Positions 1 to 7,926 of a DNA stretch of 64,000 bases are shown here, piece after piece. Each line of letters opens with the position of its first letter. Within the stretch, counting starts at the first letter, position 1. Below the pieces are notes generated by a model. That model did no database searches, was not told the origin of the DNA, and worked only from the letters and a program-made list of their open reading frames with translations. This DNA comes from Leptonema sp964619535 (lineage in GTDB: Bacteria; Spirochaetota; Leptospiria; Leptospirales; Leptonemataceae), in the NCBI GenBank assembly GCA_964619535.1, contig CAZUEX010000003.1, forward strand, positions 1 to 64,000, read 5' to 3'. The translations under genes were made by a program, and so were the position numbers.

Positions 1-41
1 CTGATCGACGCATAGGATGCATTCAGTGCTTCGCGGCTCAT
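1..41 (-). CDS. Possible 5' end of a leftward gene, cut by the window edge
   Basis: Reading the minus strand from an ATG at 41 gives M-S-R-E-A-L-N-A-S-Y-A-S-I before the window ends, with codons typical of the genes further right. An in-frame TAG (45-47) lies one codon upstream, so this ATG would be the first possible start. No Shine-Dalgarno sequence is visible. The product cannot be named from 13 residues, and it may be chance. Confidence 0.22.
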   Translation of the reverse strand, partial: MSREALNASYASI

Positions 42-67
42 AGTCTAACAATCACTGGGACATAGTC

Positions 68-197
68 GAATTTCTACTGTTGTAGATTTTCATCGAACAT
101 TCGGATAAAATCGTCTCCAGAAGGAGATTAGAATTTCTACTGTTGTAGGGCCTGTTTTTCGCCTGTTCTGAGGCCCGCTCCAGAAGGAGATGAGAAT
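68..197 (+). CRISPR. Two-spacer CRISPR fragment with Cas12a-type (V-A) repeat
   Basis: One full 36-base repeat lies at 113-148. Its last 17 bases, AATTTCTACTGTTGTAG, match the processed handle of Cas12a crRNAs, with a UCUAC/GUAG(A) stem. The 3' half of the repeat recurs at 68-85 and the 5' half at 178-197 (one mismatch). This gives half repeat, spacer 1 (86-112, 27 bases), full repeat, spacer 2 (149-177, 29 bases), half repeat. If the repeat is taken to end in AT, as in most Cas12a systems, spacer 1 is two bases shorter; the second repeat has GG there. The handle precedes each spacer on the plus strand, so crRNAs would be made rightward. Cas12a processes its own RNA and needs only the 3' handle, so both spacers could in principle still be matured. 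No cas gene or leader is visible. Cas12a2 uses the same handle and cannot be excluded. Confidence 0.8.
113..148 (+). repeat. Intact CRISPR direct repeat (36 bases)
   Basis: This is the only complete repeat of the array. The 5' half contains a small inverted repeat, CTCC-AGAA-GGAG. The 3' half is the Cas12a-type handle with the TCTAC/GTAG stem. The base after the stem is G instead of the usual A, which would give a G-U pair in the crRNA. Confidence 0.8.
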
Positions 198-250
198 ACG
201 GCAACCAGAAAGACCTCTTCACCGAGTTCATGATCGAAGAGGTTCGCTGA
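194..250 (+). pseudogene. Probable 3' tail of a lost gene fused to the CRISPR fragment
   Basis: From 194 to a TGA at 248-250 the plus strand reads E-Y-G-N-Q-K-D-L-F-T-E-F-M-I-E-E-V-R-stop. The codons (TAC GGC AAC CAG, CTC TTC, ATG ATC) match the usage of real genes here, and a strong terminator follows 22 bases later. The frame is closed by a TGA at 191-193 inside the CRISPR half repeat, so there is no start and no room for a gene. It looks like the end of a gene whose body was replaced when the CRISPR fragment arrived. The family is not recognisable from 18 residues. Confidence 0.35.
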
Positions 251-272
251 TCCGTCACCGCAGCATCTGCAT

Positions 273-306
273 AAAAAACCCCGCCGGCTGGCGGGGCTTT
301 TTTTTG
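273..306. terminator. Bidirectional intrinsic terminator
   Basis: The stem CCCCGCC (279-285) and GGCGGGG (290-296) with loop GGCT is flanked by an A run on the left and a T run on the right. It can therefore stop transcription from the left and also end sodB, which comes from the right. A nearly identical element lies at 23073-23106. Confidence 0.85.
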
Positions 307-319
307 CAGAGTCCTGTGC

Positions 320-916
320 TTATGCTTCCAGGTTTTTGTTGGCAAAGTCCCAGTTTACCAGGTGCGTAAGGAAGGTTTCGACGTAATCCGGACGACGGTT
401 CTGGAAATCAAGGTAGTAGGCATGCTCCCACACATCACAGGTCAGGATGGCCTTCTGGCCTTTTACCAGAGGAAGCTCGGCATTCGGAGTTTTTTCTACT
501 TTCAGCTTGCCGCCATCGAGTACAAGCCAGGCCCAGCCTGAGCCGAACTGTGTGGTGGCTGCGGTCTTAAAGGCCTCTTTAAACTTGTCAAAGCTGCCGA
601 AGTCTGCATCAATTTTGGCGGCAATCGAGCCTGTGGGTGCTCCGCCTCCGCCCGGCTTGATAGAGTTCCAGTAAAAGGTGTGATTCCATACCTGGGCAGC
701 GTTGTTAAAGATGCCGGTTTTGGCAGCATCGCCATAGCTTTCTTTGATGATCGTTTCGATGTCGGCCTTTTCAAGCGGGGTGCCTTCCAGCAGCTTGTTG
801 CCGTTGGTTACGTAGGCTGCGTGGTGTTTTCCATGGTGGAAATCGAGAGTGCGCTCGGAGATATGAGGCTCCAGAGCCTTTTTGTTATACGGAAGTTCCG
901 GTAATGTCAGTGCCAT
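320..916 (-). CDS. sodB: Superoxide dismutase, Fe type
   Basis: Converts superoxide to oxygen and hydrogen peroxide in the cytoplasm. The 198-residue length is normal. The metal ligands are visible as H27, H79 (in WNHTFYW), D161 and H165 (in DVWEHAYY). The AAQVWNHTFYW and FGSGWAWL stretches are typical of the iron-preferring branch, although Fe or Mn use cannot be settled from sequence alone. The ATG at 916 has no clear Shine-Dalgarno sequence; a promoter-like element ends only six bases upstream. The gene stands alone between the bidirectional terminator and the chemoreceptor gene. Confidence 0.96.
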   Translation of the reverse strand: MALTLPELPYNKKALEPHISERTLDFHHGKHHAAYVTNGNKLLEGTPLEKADIETIIKESYGDAAKTGIFNNAAQVWNHTFYWNSIKPGGGGAPTGSIAAKIDADFGSFDKFKEAFKTAATTQFGSGWAWLVLDGGKLKVEKTPNAELPLVKGQKAILTCDVWEHAYYLDFQNRRPDYVETFLTHLVNWDFANKNLEA

Positions 917-922
917 AGGCTT

Positions 923-952
923 TAATTAAGACTCATTTGCGGAAGCAGTCAA
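923..952 (-). promoter_or_regulatory. Candidate sigma-70 promoter of sodB
   Basis: On the minus strand TTGACT (947-952) is followed after 17-18 bases by TTAATT/TAATTA (923-929). Only six bases separate the -10 box from the sodB ATG, so a transcript from this promoter would begin at or next to the start codon. This agrees with the lack of a ribosome-binding site. Confidence 0.4.
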
Positions 953-966
953 TTGATTTTCCTGCA

Positions 967-2556
967 TCATTGGACACCTTCACGGTCACTTCCGCTTAAG
1001 GAGAGCAGACGATCGGCCTGTTCACGAATGCTGCCAATGCGTTCGCGCAGAACGGTAGAATCTTCCATGATTCGCTGTATGTCGTTTTCGAAGGTCTGCA
1101 CGGTTCGAGAGATCTCGGTCTGGCCCTTTAGCTGTTCTTCAATACCTTCAAAGACACGGGTAGAGTATTCATTGATCTGCTCAATGCGGTGAATCAGGGC
1201 AGAATTCAGGCCTTCATAGCTGCTGTAGAGTTCTGAAACGGCCCCAATAACGGATCCCATCTCTTTCACCTGATTCAGCTGGCCGCCTGCCAGTTCTTCT
1301 GTCATACGAGATGCCTCCCGGCTGTCGGCAAGCAGGCCTCCTGCACCGCGTACGATGACAGAGATCTTCTTGGCATTGTCGGCGGTAAACTCGGCCAGAC
1401 GGCTGACCTCGTTTGCAACAACGGCAAAGCCTCGACCGGCATCCCCGGCACGTGCGGCCTCAATCGAGGCATTCAGTGCAAGCAGGTTGGTTTTATCGGC
1501 GATTTCGCCCATGATCTTGTTGATTTCATCCACATCCTTGAAGGCCCCTTCGATCTTTTCGAGGATGTTGCGCGTGTTCATCACGGATCCGGCCACGGAC
1601 TCCATGCTTGTCTGCGTGCTCTGTGTATGATCGAGCATCTGCCAGTTTTTTGAAGACAGCTCTGCCATCATGCCCTTCATCTTCATCGAGTCTTCGGTCA
1701 GCCCTTTGATGTCGGATCGCTGTTTCTCAACCGATTCATACGATATACGAGAGGCTGCACCCAGCTCTTCGAGAGCAGCATTCATCTCTTCAAGGGCAGC
1801 GGCCTGTTCGTTCATGCGATCGGTAATACTCTGGATATACCGCTGGAAGTCCTCGATAGACAGATTCAGGTGCTTTGCACTGTCTTCTACGGCATTCCTC
1901 TGCTCTTCAATGCGATGAAGAAGTCCCCGTGCATGATCGTAGAGATGTTCGGTTTCTCCTTTCAGGCGCAAAAGCAGACTCAAAAGCCTGGAAACGATAA
2001 TCGAAGCGGCAAAGATGAAGACTACCTTGAAGACCGCACGGGGAAGGGAGGTGTGATTCGGCAGATGCAGTTTACTCGGATCAAGGGTAAAAACGACGCC
2101 TGAATACAAATGGGCCAGCAGAAGCGTTGCGGCCACAATCAAGGCAAGCAAAACACCGACAAAAATGGTGAATCGAGGCGAGCCAAAAAAGGCCGAATAG
2201 ACAATCACAAAGACGGCAATGATGTACAGAACGGTATTGGAAAGCTGTGCCTCGGCATCTTCTTTCAGAAAGGCTCCAAGCAGGATCACGCCGCCGATGG
2301 CCAGAGCATCAATCACAACGCCCAGGCGATTATACCATTCAAGAATGTGATTCCTGTGCAGCACCCAGACGGTTATTATGGCATATACGGCCATAGCAAC
2401 TACCGCTGCGATGTAACCGATCAACATCGCAGGATGAGATACCTTCATGGTACCGACAATGGTGACGGTATACAGGACAATAAGCCCGAATCGGATCCAG
2501 TTAACGGTATAGGCTCCGAGTTTCCAGATCTTCTGAAAGTAAAGCTGCTGCGACAT
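967..2556 (-). CDS. Methyl-accepting chemotaxis-like protein with multi-pass membrane sensor
   Basis: A 529-residue receptor. Residues 1-200 hold about six hydrophobic segments (for example IRFGLIVLYTVTIVGTM and TVLYIIAVFVIVYSAFFG) with no large periplasmic domain. A long coiled coil follows, and the C-terminal half is a standard MCP signalling domain whose hairpin tip contains DKTNLLALNASIEAARAGD. I see no HAMP domain and no C-terminal CheR-binding pentapeptide. The input is probably membrane-embedded or cytoplasmic. No che or flagellar genes adjoin. A perfect TGCTATAAT element lies two bases before the ATG, too close to be this gene's promoter unless translation starts further in. Confidence 0.9.
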   Translation of the reverse strand: MSQQLYFQKIWKLGAYTVNWIRFGLIVLYTVTIVGTMKVSHPAMLIGYIAAVVAMAVYAIITVWVLHRNHILEWYNRLGVVIDALAIGGVILLGAFLKEDAEAQLSNTVLYIIAVFVIVYSAFFGSPRFTIFVGVLLALIVAATLLLAHLYSGVVFTLDPSKLHLPNHTSLPRAVFKVVFIFAASIIVSRLLSLLLRLKGETEHLYDHARGLLHRIEEQRNAVEDSAKHLNLSIEDFQRYIQSITDRMNEQAAALEEMNAALEELGAASRISYESVEKQRSDIKGLTEDSMKMKGMMAELSSKNWQMLDHTQSTQTSMESVAGSVMNTRNILEKIEGAFKDVDEINKIMGEIADKTNLLALNASIEAARAGDAGRGFAVVANEVSRLAEFTADNAKKISVIVRGAGGLLADSREASRMTEELAGGQLNQVKEMGSVIGAVSELYSSYEGLNSALIHRIEQINEYSTRVFEGIEEQLKGQTEISRTVQTFENDIQRIMEDSTVLRERIGSIREQADRLLSLSGSDREGVQ

Positions 2557-2655
2557 ATATTATAGCATCGGCAACAGGACTTTACAGTAAATAACAAAAC
2601 GAGATTCAGATAGAATTCCAGGACTGATTTTTCTGTATACAATGCTTGACAGATC

Positions 2656-3582
2656 TCACAGGCCGCCGGGAAGCCCTTTTCGAATGCGGGCCATGGCATT
2701 GTGGCTGTGCAGCGACTCCTGATGTTCAATCTCAGCAGACCAGTCCAGTATGCGTTCGTCGTTGTTCAGCGTCTGATAGAGTTTACGGGCCACATGCTCC
2801 ACAAAGATAGGATGCGATCCGTTCAGGATGGCAAAGGCCTGTTCGTCGACCCGTTTTACGAGGACCTGGGTTTCTGTGGGAATGGCAGCACGCAAAACCT
2901 GAACCAGCTCTTCCAGATAAAAGTTCTCGTCTGGATCGACCTCGACTGTCACCCTGGCAACAGAGCGCTGAGCATGTGCCGCTGCTATGCCGTTCCCTTC
3001 GGTGGTCAGGCCACGACGATACTCGTCTTCGTACTGGTGGGCCAGGGAAAGCGAGCAGGGGCAGGTGGAGGCGTACTCATAGTGCAGGCCAAAGAAGAGC
3101 TTCACCTCATCGTGCTTTTTACGGCCTTCGATAAAGCACTGATAATACTGCCAGCCACTGTTGTCGCTTTTCAGGGATTGCTGCTTGACCGGATAGGAAA
3201 AGTCCAGGCGAAGGCGGGCTTCTTCAAAGGGATCTTCGTCGGGCTCATCGCGCATCTCGGTTTGAAACCGACCGAGGACACGTTGAATCATCTGCGAGCG
3301 AACCGTATCTTTGCTGCCCTCATCCTGTAAGATCAGGCAGAGGCGGCTCATGTTGATGCCCGTTTTGCCTGCTCGCAGGCAGACGGTCATCGTTGCCTCT
3401 GTGTCATGATTCATGACGGAGCCATCGGCATGGCGGTAGTTCAGGGGGACGCGAAAACGATTGATACCCACCTCTTCGATGGCAATGCCCGTTTCATCGG
3501 GTAACTTCTGAAAATCGTTGAGTCCTGCTTCATCCTGAACAGGAAATCTGTTACGCAAGCCTGCCAGTTCTTTCGGTGTCAT
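2656..3582 (-). CDS. folE2: GTP cyclohydrolase FolE2 (type IB)
   Basis: Converts GTP to 7,8-dihydroneopterin triphosphate, the first step of folate and, in many bacteria, queuosine synthesis. The COG1469 family signature is visible as STCPCSLS around residues 172-179, holding the conserved cysteine pair, followed by AHQ. Length is about 308 residues. I chose the ATG at 3582 because AGGGG lies six bases before it; an ATG at 3588 and a TTG at 3618 are in frame. FolE2 differs from FolE in accepting metals other than zinc. No other folate gene is near. Confidence 0.9.
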   Translation of the reverse strand: MTPKELAGLRNRFPVQDEAGLNDFQKLPDETGIAIEEVGINRFRVPLNYRHADGSVMNHDTEATMTVCLRAGKTGINMSRLCLILQDEGSKDTVRSQMIQRVLGRFQTEMRDEPDEDPFEEARLRLDFSYPVKQQSLKSDNSGWQYYQCFIEGRKKHDEVKLFFGLHYEYASTCPCSLSLAHQYEDEYRRGLTTEGNGIAAAHAQRSVARVTVEVDPDENFYLEELVQVLRAAIPTETQVLVKRVDEQAFAILNGSHPIFVEHVARKLYQTLNNDERILDWSAEIEHQESLHSHNAMARIRKGLPGGL

Positions 3583-3666
3583 TTTCATCCCCTGCTGCCA
3601 TGCGCCCGGGCGCTTCAATCAACCTGTTCAGGATAACGTACTGACAGCTCCTGACCACCAAAAAAG

Positions 3667-5490
3667 CTACCTGCCCTTTCGCACCTGACGGCGCAAAAAG
3701 CGATGGGGCAACAGCTCTTCTGCCAGTTTTGCCGGCACGGGCTGCAATTCACCGTTGATATGAGAGGCCAGCACCTCTGCGGCAAGCATGGAGCTCATGA
3801 TGCCGCGCGAACCGAATCCGCCATGTACAAAAACATGCTCATGAACGGGCAGCGCGGCCAGGAGGTCGGATTGTAACACAGCAATGGACCGTTCCGCATC
3901 CGGAACGGGACCGATAATGGGAACGTAATCCTTCGACTGGGCACGAAAGCCAACGCGACCACTTTGCGGAACAAAGCCATCCTGCTGCATCGGTACACCG
4001 ATTTCAGGAAACTGCTCGGCCACCATCATAAGCAAACGCTCATCCGATGCAGGATCGCGATCGATGCGATCGCTGAAGGGCTCAAAGGTGGCGCCAAAGA
4101 CCCAGCCCTTTTCGTCGGGTATAATATAGTTTTCAAAGACATGCGGCATACGGGGCCTTCTGCCCTTCAGGTAGCCCCGGGCCTGTTGCTCTTCGCAGAG
4201 AAAAAGCTGTCCCCGTACGGACCGCACCGGCAGAAACGACGTTTCCTGAAATGCGGCAAGGCCCGTGCCCGAGGCTACGACAACGGCATCGGCTTCAGGC
4301 AGACGACTGCACTCTGTTTCTGTTTTCAGGGTGAAGCGTTTTCCGTTTACAAGCCGCCCGGTAACGGCCTGACACAGGGCAGCGGGCTCCGTCCAGCCTG
4401 CCTTTCGAACATAGTATTGGGAATCATCGATACGCCTGATAAACGAAGAAGGCAGGCCATGCGCCTCGATGGCCTTCTCGATGCGCCTTTTTAGATCCGG
4501 ATCCGTGCGTCGGACGATTCCCGTTCTGTGCAGAAGGCGGCCCAGGCCAAAGGCAGGCAGGGCAGAGATCAGCGTTTCACAGGCCTGCAGCGTAAAGCGA
4601 CTGATGGTCGTTGGCTGTGCCGTCAGATACGGCATGAAAAGGCCCGCTGGATTTCCGGAGCTGGCCTGTCCTGTTGCCGGTAGTCTTTCGCGAAGCTCCA
4701 CGCTCCATCCGCGACGAACCAGAGCCAGCGAAGCACACAGGCCTGCAAGTCCACCGCCGATGACCACCGCATGACCGGGCCCCGACCGGACGGAATCGGG
4801 CTGCCGTTGCACGGCCGCATAACGACCGACCACCATCTCCCGTTTGCTTCCAAAGCCAGGCACCTTCCTTACGTGAAAGCCATGCTTCTGCATGCTACGA
4901 CGAACGGCGCCTGCAGCACTGAACGTCGATATCGTCGTGCCGGGACGCGAAAGACGTCCGACATGATAGAACACGCCATCCGTCCACATCGCCGGATTCT
5001 TTGCAGGAGAGAAGCCATCGGCAAACCAGGCATCGACGCTTCCTCCGGATAGAGAGGCAAGCATCTCTTCTGCATCGCCGGTAAGAAGGGTCAGACGAAT
5101 CCTTTCATCGAAAAACAGTGTATGAAAGCCCGGCATGGTCCAGGACGAGGAGCGCAGAAGCGAAACAAGACGCTTTCGCAGAGGTGCGGCCACAAGAGGC
5201 GATAAGGCCTGATCGATATCGGCCACAGGCAGGGGATGCTTCTCCACACTGAAGTAATGCAGCAGGGCATCTTCCGGGGCCTCTGCCTGGAAATGCTGTA
5301 CGGTTAGAAGAAAGTTCAGCCCGGCTCCGAAGCCAAGCTCGCCGACCACAAACGGACTTCTGTGAAGGGACCGAAAACGACGCTGCAGATGGTTCCCCCG
5401 AATATAGACGTATTCAGACTCGGCCAGTCCGTCATCAGGCGAGAAGTAGATATCATCGTAAAGCGAGGAGCGGAGGGCCATATTTTCCAT
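3667..5490 (-). CDS. mnmC: Bifunctional tRNA mnm5s2U34 enzyme MnmC
   Basis: Completes the 5-methylaminomethyl group on U34 of certain tRNAs. The N-terminal methyltransferase half shows FGAGLNFLL and DAWFADGFSPAKNP. The C-terminal FAD-dependent oxidase half begins with the dinucleotide fold VIGGGLAGLCASLAL near residue 245 and ends with VHGGFGSRGIM. The 607 residues carry both activities without a break. The ATG at 5490 lies two bases from the start of the divergent membrane protease, so the two promoters must lie inside each other's coding region. Confidence 0.93.
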   Translation of the reverse strand: MENMALRSSLYDDIYFSPDDGLAESEYVYIRGNHLQRRFRSLHRSPFVVGELGFGAGLNFLLTVQHFQAEAPEDALLHYFSVEKHPLPVADIDQALSPLVAAPLRKRLVSLLRSSSWTMPGFHTLFFDERIRLTLLTGDAEEMLASLSGGSVDAWFADGFSPAKNPAMWTDGVFYHVGRLSRPGTTISTFSAAGAVRRSMQKHGFHVRKVPGFGSKREMVVGRYAAVQRQPDSVRSGPGHAVVIGGGLAGLCASLALVRRGWSVELRERLPATGQASSGNPAGLFMPYLTAQPTTISRFTLQACETLISALPAFGLGRLLHRTGIVRRTDPDLKRRIEKAIEAHGLPSSFIRRIDDSQYYVRKAGWTEPAALCQAVTGRLVNGKRFTLKTETECSRLPEADAVVVASGTGLAAFQETSFLPVRSVRGQLFLCEEQQARGYLKGRRPRMPHVFENYIIPDEKGWVFGATFEPFSDRIDRDPASDERLLMMVAEQFPEIGVPMQQDGFVPQSGRVGFRAQSKDYVPIIGPVPDAERSIAVLQSDLLAALPVHEHVFVHGGFGSRGIMSSMLAAEVLASHINGELQPVPAKLAEELLPHRFLRRQVRKGR

Positions 5491-5492
5491 TC

Positions 5493-6329
5493 TTGAAGGC
5501 AGGCCCTGCTGCCGATACTTTTTCTGTGGCCCGCTACTATCTCATTGCCATCAGCTTTGTTGTGATCGCACTGGGCTGGGATTCTCTGCTTATCAAACCG
5601 GCTCGCCTTCTTGTTGTACTGGTGCATGAGATGTGGCATGGCCTGTCTGCCATGGCCGGAGGTGTTCGCCTCGACACCATCCGCATTCATGCCGATGAGT
5701 CGGGTGAAACCCTTGTTACCGGTCACCTGTCGTTTCTTGCCTTTCTCATCAGCGTATCGGCGGGCTATATCGGCACCGCCTGGACCGGGGCCATGCTCCT
5801 TCGCTCCGGGTTGCGCCGCAGCTGGGAGCGGACCACCCTTGCCGTGTTCAGTCTGTTGCTTTTCTATATGAGCTATCTCTTTACCGAACCGGGATCAACG
5901 GCCTACCTGACAGGCCTGCTTGCATCGCTTCTTTCTCTAGTTCTGCTCTTTCTTGGACGCGAAGCCTCGGGCAAAGGCATCGTTGTCCTCGGCAGCCTCT
6001 TCGTCTTCTACAGCCTCTTCGACCTGTATGATTTTCAAAAGCCGCAGATGACCGACGTGGCCATCCTGGCAACACACCTGGAGAAACGAGGATGGCTCAC
6101 TGCCGATGACTGGATGACTCCCATAGCCATCACATGGACGATCTGCATTGCCGGCATCGTGCTTCTGTCCCTGCGATCGGCCTTGCAGGGATCCGAACCC
6201 GCTCCGGAGGCTACCGAAGCCGAGAATACAGCAGAGCCTCCGCCACCGGCCGAAGAGCCCCTGCCGCCTGAAACCGAAAACGATGCTTTGCCATCGCCGG
6301 CAGAACTGCAGGACCTGCGCAACAGCTAA
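5493..6329 (+). CDS. M50-type membrane metalloprotease
   Basis: An integral membrane protein of up to 278 residues with about seven hydrophobic segments. The zinc-binding HEXXH motif appears as HEMWH at residues 45-49 within the second segment, as in M50B peptidases. The C-terminal 40 residues are rich in proline and glutamate. The frame opens with TTG at 5493; an in-frame GTG at 5526 (before ARYYLIAIS) is a good alternative because it directly precedes the first membrane segment. The substrate is unknown. It diverges from mnmC. Confidence 0.75.
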   Translation: MKAGPAADTFSVARYYLIAISFVVIALGWDSLLIKPARLLVVLVHEMWHGLSAMAGGVRLDTIRIHADESGETLVTGHLSFLAFLISVSAGYIGTAWTGAMLLRSGLRRSWERTTLAVFSLLLFYMSYLFTEPGSTAYLTGLLASLLSLVLLFLGREASGKGIVVLGSLFVFYSLFDLYDFQKPQMTDVAILATHLEKRGWLTADDWMTPIAITWTICIAGIVLLSLRSALQGSEPAPEATEAENTAEPPPPAEEPLPPETENDALPSPAELQDLRNS

Positions 6330-6380
6330 AGCCATCGGTCTTCTGCTTGCCCGCACGACCACTGTGAAAAAACTCCCCCC

Positions 6381-7310
6381 ATGCAACGGATCCTGATAAC
6401 CGGCGGGGCCGGCTTCATTGGCTCACATCTTTGCGAGAGGCTGCTTGACCGCGGTTATTATGTTATCTGTCTGGATAACTTCTTCACAGGCCACAGACAG
6501 AACGTAGCACACCTCCTGTCTCATGACCGATTCGAAATCATTCGGCACGACATCATCAATCCGCTGAGCATCGAAGCCGACATGATCTACAACATGGCCT
6601 GTCCGGCCAGTCCGGTGCACTATCAGTTCGATCCGATCAAAACGATGAAGACGTCGGTGCTGGGAGCCCTGCACCTTCTTGAAGAGGCCCGACGTACAAA
6701 GGCCCGCATTCTTCAGGCCTCTACATCAGAGGTTTACGGTGATCCTGAGATTCACCCGCAAACGGAATCCTATCGCGGCAACGTCAATCCCATCGGAATA
6801 CGCGCCTGCTACGACGAAGGCAAACGTGCTGCTGAAACCCTGTTTTTCGACTATCAAAGGCAGTACGACGTGGACATCCGTGTTGTGCGGATCTTCAATA
6901 CCTACGGTCCACGCATGGATCCGCGGGATGGCCGGGTGGTTTCAAACCTGATCGTCCAGGCTCTGAAAGGCGAAGACCTTACGATCTATGGCGACGGCTC
7001 ACAGACCAGGTCGTTTTGCTATGTGGATGACCTTGTGCGGGGAATCATCGACCTGATGGAAACGGAAGGCTTTTCGGGTCCCATGAACCTCGGCAACGAC
7101 GGCGAATTCACCGTTCAGGAGCTGGCAGAGCTGGTCCTCGAGTTAACAGGATCAAAATCGCGCATCACCTACCTGCCGCTGCCGCAGGACGATCCGGTCA
7201 AACGCAAGCCAGATCTTGCCCTGGCCCGTGAAAAGATCAACTACAGTCCTACCGTACCTTTACGTGAAGGTCTACTTCAGACGATCGAATATTTTCGAAA
7301 AATTATATAA
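6381..7310 (+). CDS. NAD-dependent epimerase, UDP-glucuronate decarboxylase type
   Basis: A 309-residue extended short-chain dehydrogenase. The NAD-binding GGAGFIGSH motif is at residues 8-16, with STSEVYGD near 114 and the catalytic Y144-x3-K148 in the sequence YDEGK. The combination of ACPASP, STSEVYGDP and GIRACYDEGKR is characteristic of UDP-glucuronate decarboxylase (UDP-xylose synthase), which makes UDP-xylose for glycan synthesis. No glycosyltransferase cluster adjoins. A related dTDP-glucose dehydratase is less likely. An AT-rich palindromic stretch follows the stop. Confidence 0.85.
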   Translation: MQRILITGGAGFIGSHLCERLLDRGYYVICLDNFFTGHRQNVAHLLSHDRFEIIRHDIINPLSIEADMIYNMACPASPVHYQFDPIKTMKTSVLGALHLLEEARRTKARILQASTSEVYGDPEIHPQTESYRGNVNPIGIRACYDEGKRAAETLFFDYQRQYDVDIRVVRIFNTYGPRMDPRDGRVVSNLIVQALKGEDLTIYGDGSQTRSFCYVDDLVRGIIDLMETEGFSGPMNLGNDGEFTVQELAELVLELTGSKSRITYLPLPQDDPVKRKPDLALAREKINYSPTVPLREGLLQTIEYFRKII

Positions 7311-7365
7311 TTATTATATAAATTTTCATTTCAATTTCGGATAGGGTTTGCTGATCTGGTTCAGC

Positions 7366-7926
7366 ATGCCAAAAATCGTCGATCACGAGAAATACAGAAA
7401 AGAGATTCTGGAAAAGTGCGTCGAGATCTTCTTTGCCAAGGGCTATGCAGCCCTGACGCTGAAAGAGATAGCGGCCGGCCTGAATGTCTCCGTTGGATCT
7501 CTTTACTATTATTTTCCGTCCAAGCATGCCCTCTTTGAGGCCATGTTCCAGATGGTAAATGATCGGTCTCTGGGTGATCTCGAACAGAGGCTGAACGAAG
7601 CTACCGGTCGCGACGAGAAGATGCAGGTCATCATCGACAGCATCATCAGCGACCCGTCTCCGGTGCAGCGACAGATCGTCCTCAGCGTTGACCTGATCCG
7701 CAATGCCGTGCCGGTTCACGCCGAAAGGATGATTCTGGAATGGGCCCGGGCATACCAGAATCTGATCAGCGAACACCTTGGCATAAGCCCGGAAGATGCC
7801 CGCCTGTTTTTGACCTACCTGGCCGGACTGATCTATGCCTCGTATCTGTCTTCGAATCGACGCATGATTGAGTCGGGCATCACGCGTTTCCTTGAGCTGC
7901 TCAGTCCGTCACCTGCCCTTCGTTAG
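7366..7926 (+). CDS. TetR-family transcriptional regulator
   Basis: The N-terminal helix-turn-helix reads ALTLKEIAAGLNVSVGSLYYYF, closely matching the TetR consensus, followed by a helical ligand-binding domain of about 130 residues. I chose the ATG at 7366; an in-frame TTG at 7348 would add six hydrophobic residues not expected in this family. The end overlaps the end of the convergent DUF2079 gene by 26 bases. The ligand and targets are unknown; no efflux pump is adjacent. Confidence 0.85.
   Translation: MPKIVDHEKYRKEILEKCVEIFFAKGYAALTLKEIAAGLNVSVGSLYYYFPSKHALFEAMFQMVNDRSLGDLEQRLNEATGRDEKMQVIIDSIISDPSPVQRQIVLSVDLIRNAVPVHAERMILEWARAYQNLISEHLGISPEDARLFLTYLAGLIYASYLSSNRRMIESGITRFLELLSPSPALR

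Noticed and set aside
190..250. A start ATG at 190 preceded by AAGGAG inside the CRISPR half repeat
   Set aside because: The spacing between AAGGAG and ATG is too short, and the sequence is explained as repeat; the frame from this ATG has no coding character.
2559..2564. Perfect TATAAT preceded by TGC, minus strand, before the chemoreceptor gene
   Set aside because: It ends two bases from the ATG, so transcription would start inside the gene and remove the start codon; no suitable inner start precedes the membrane segments.
7303..7322. AT-rich palindromic stretch after the epimerase gene as a terminator
   Set aside because: The stem is only A-T pairs and there is no GC core, so stability is too low to call it.
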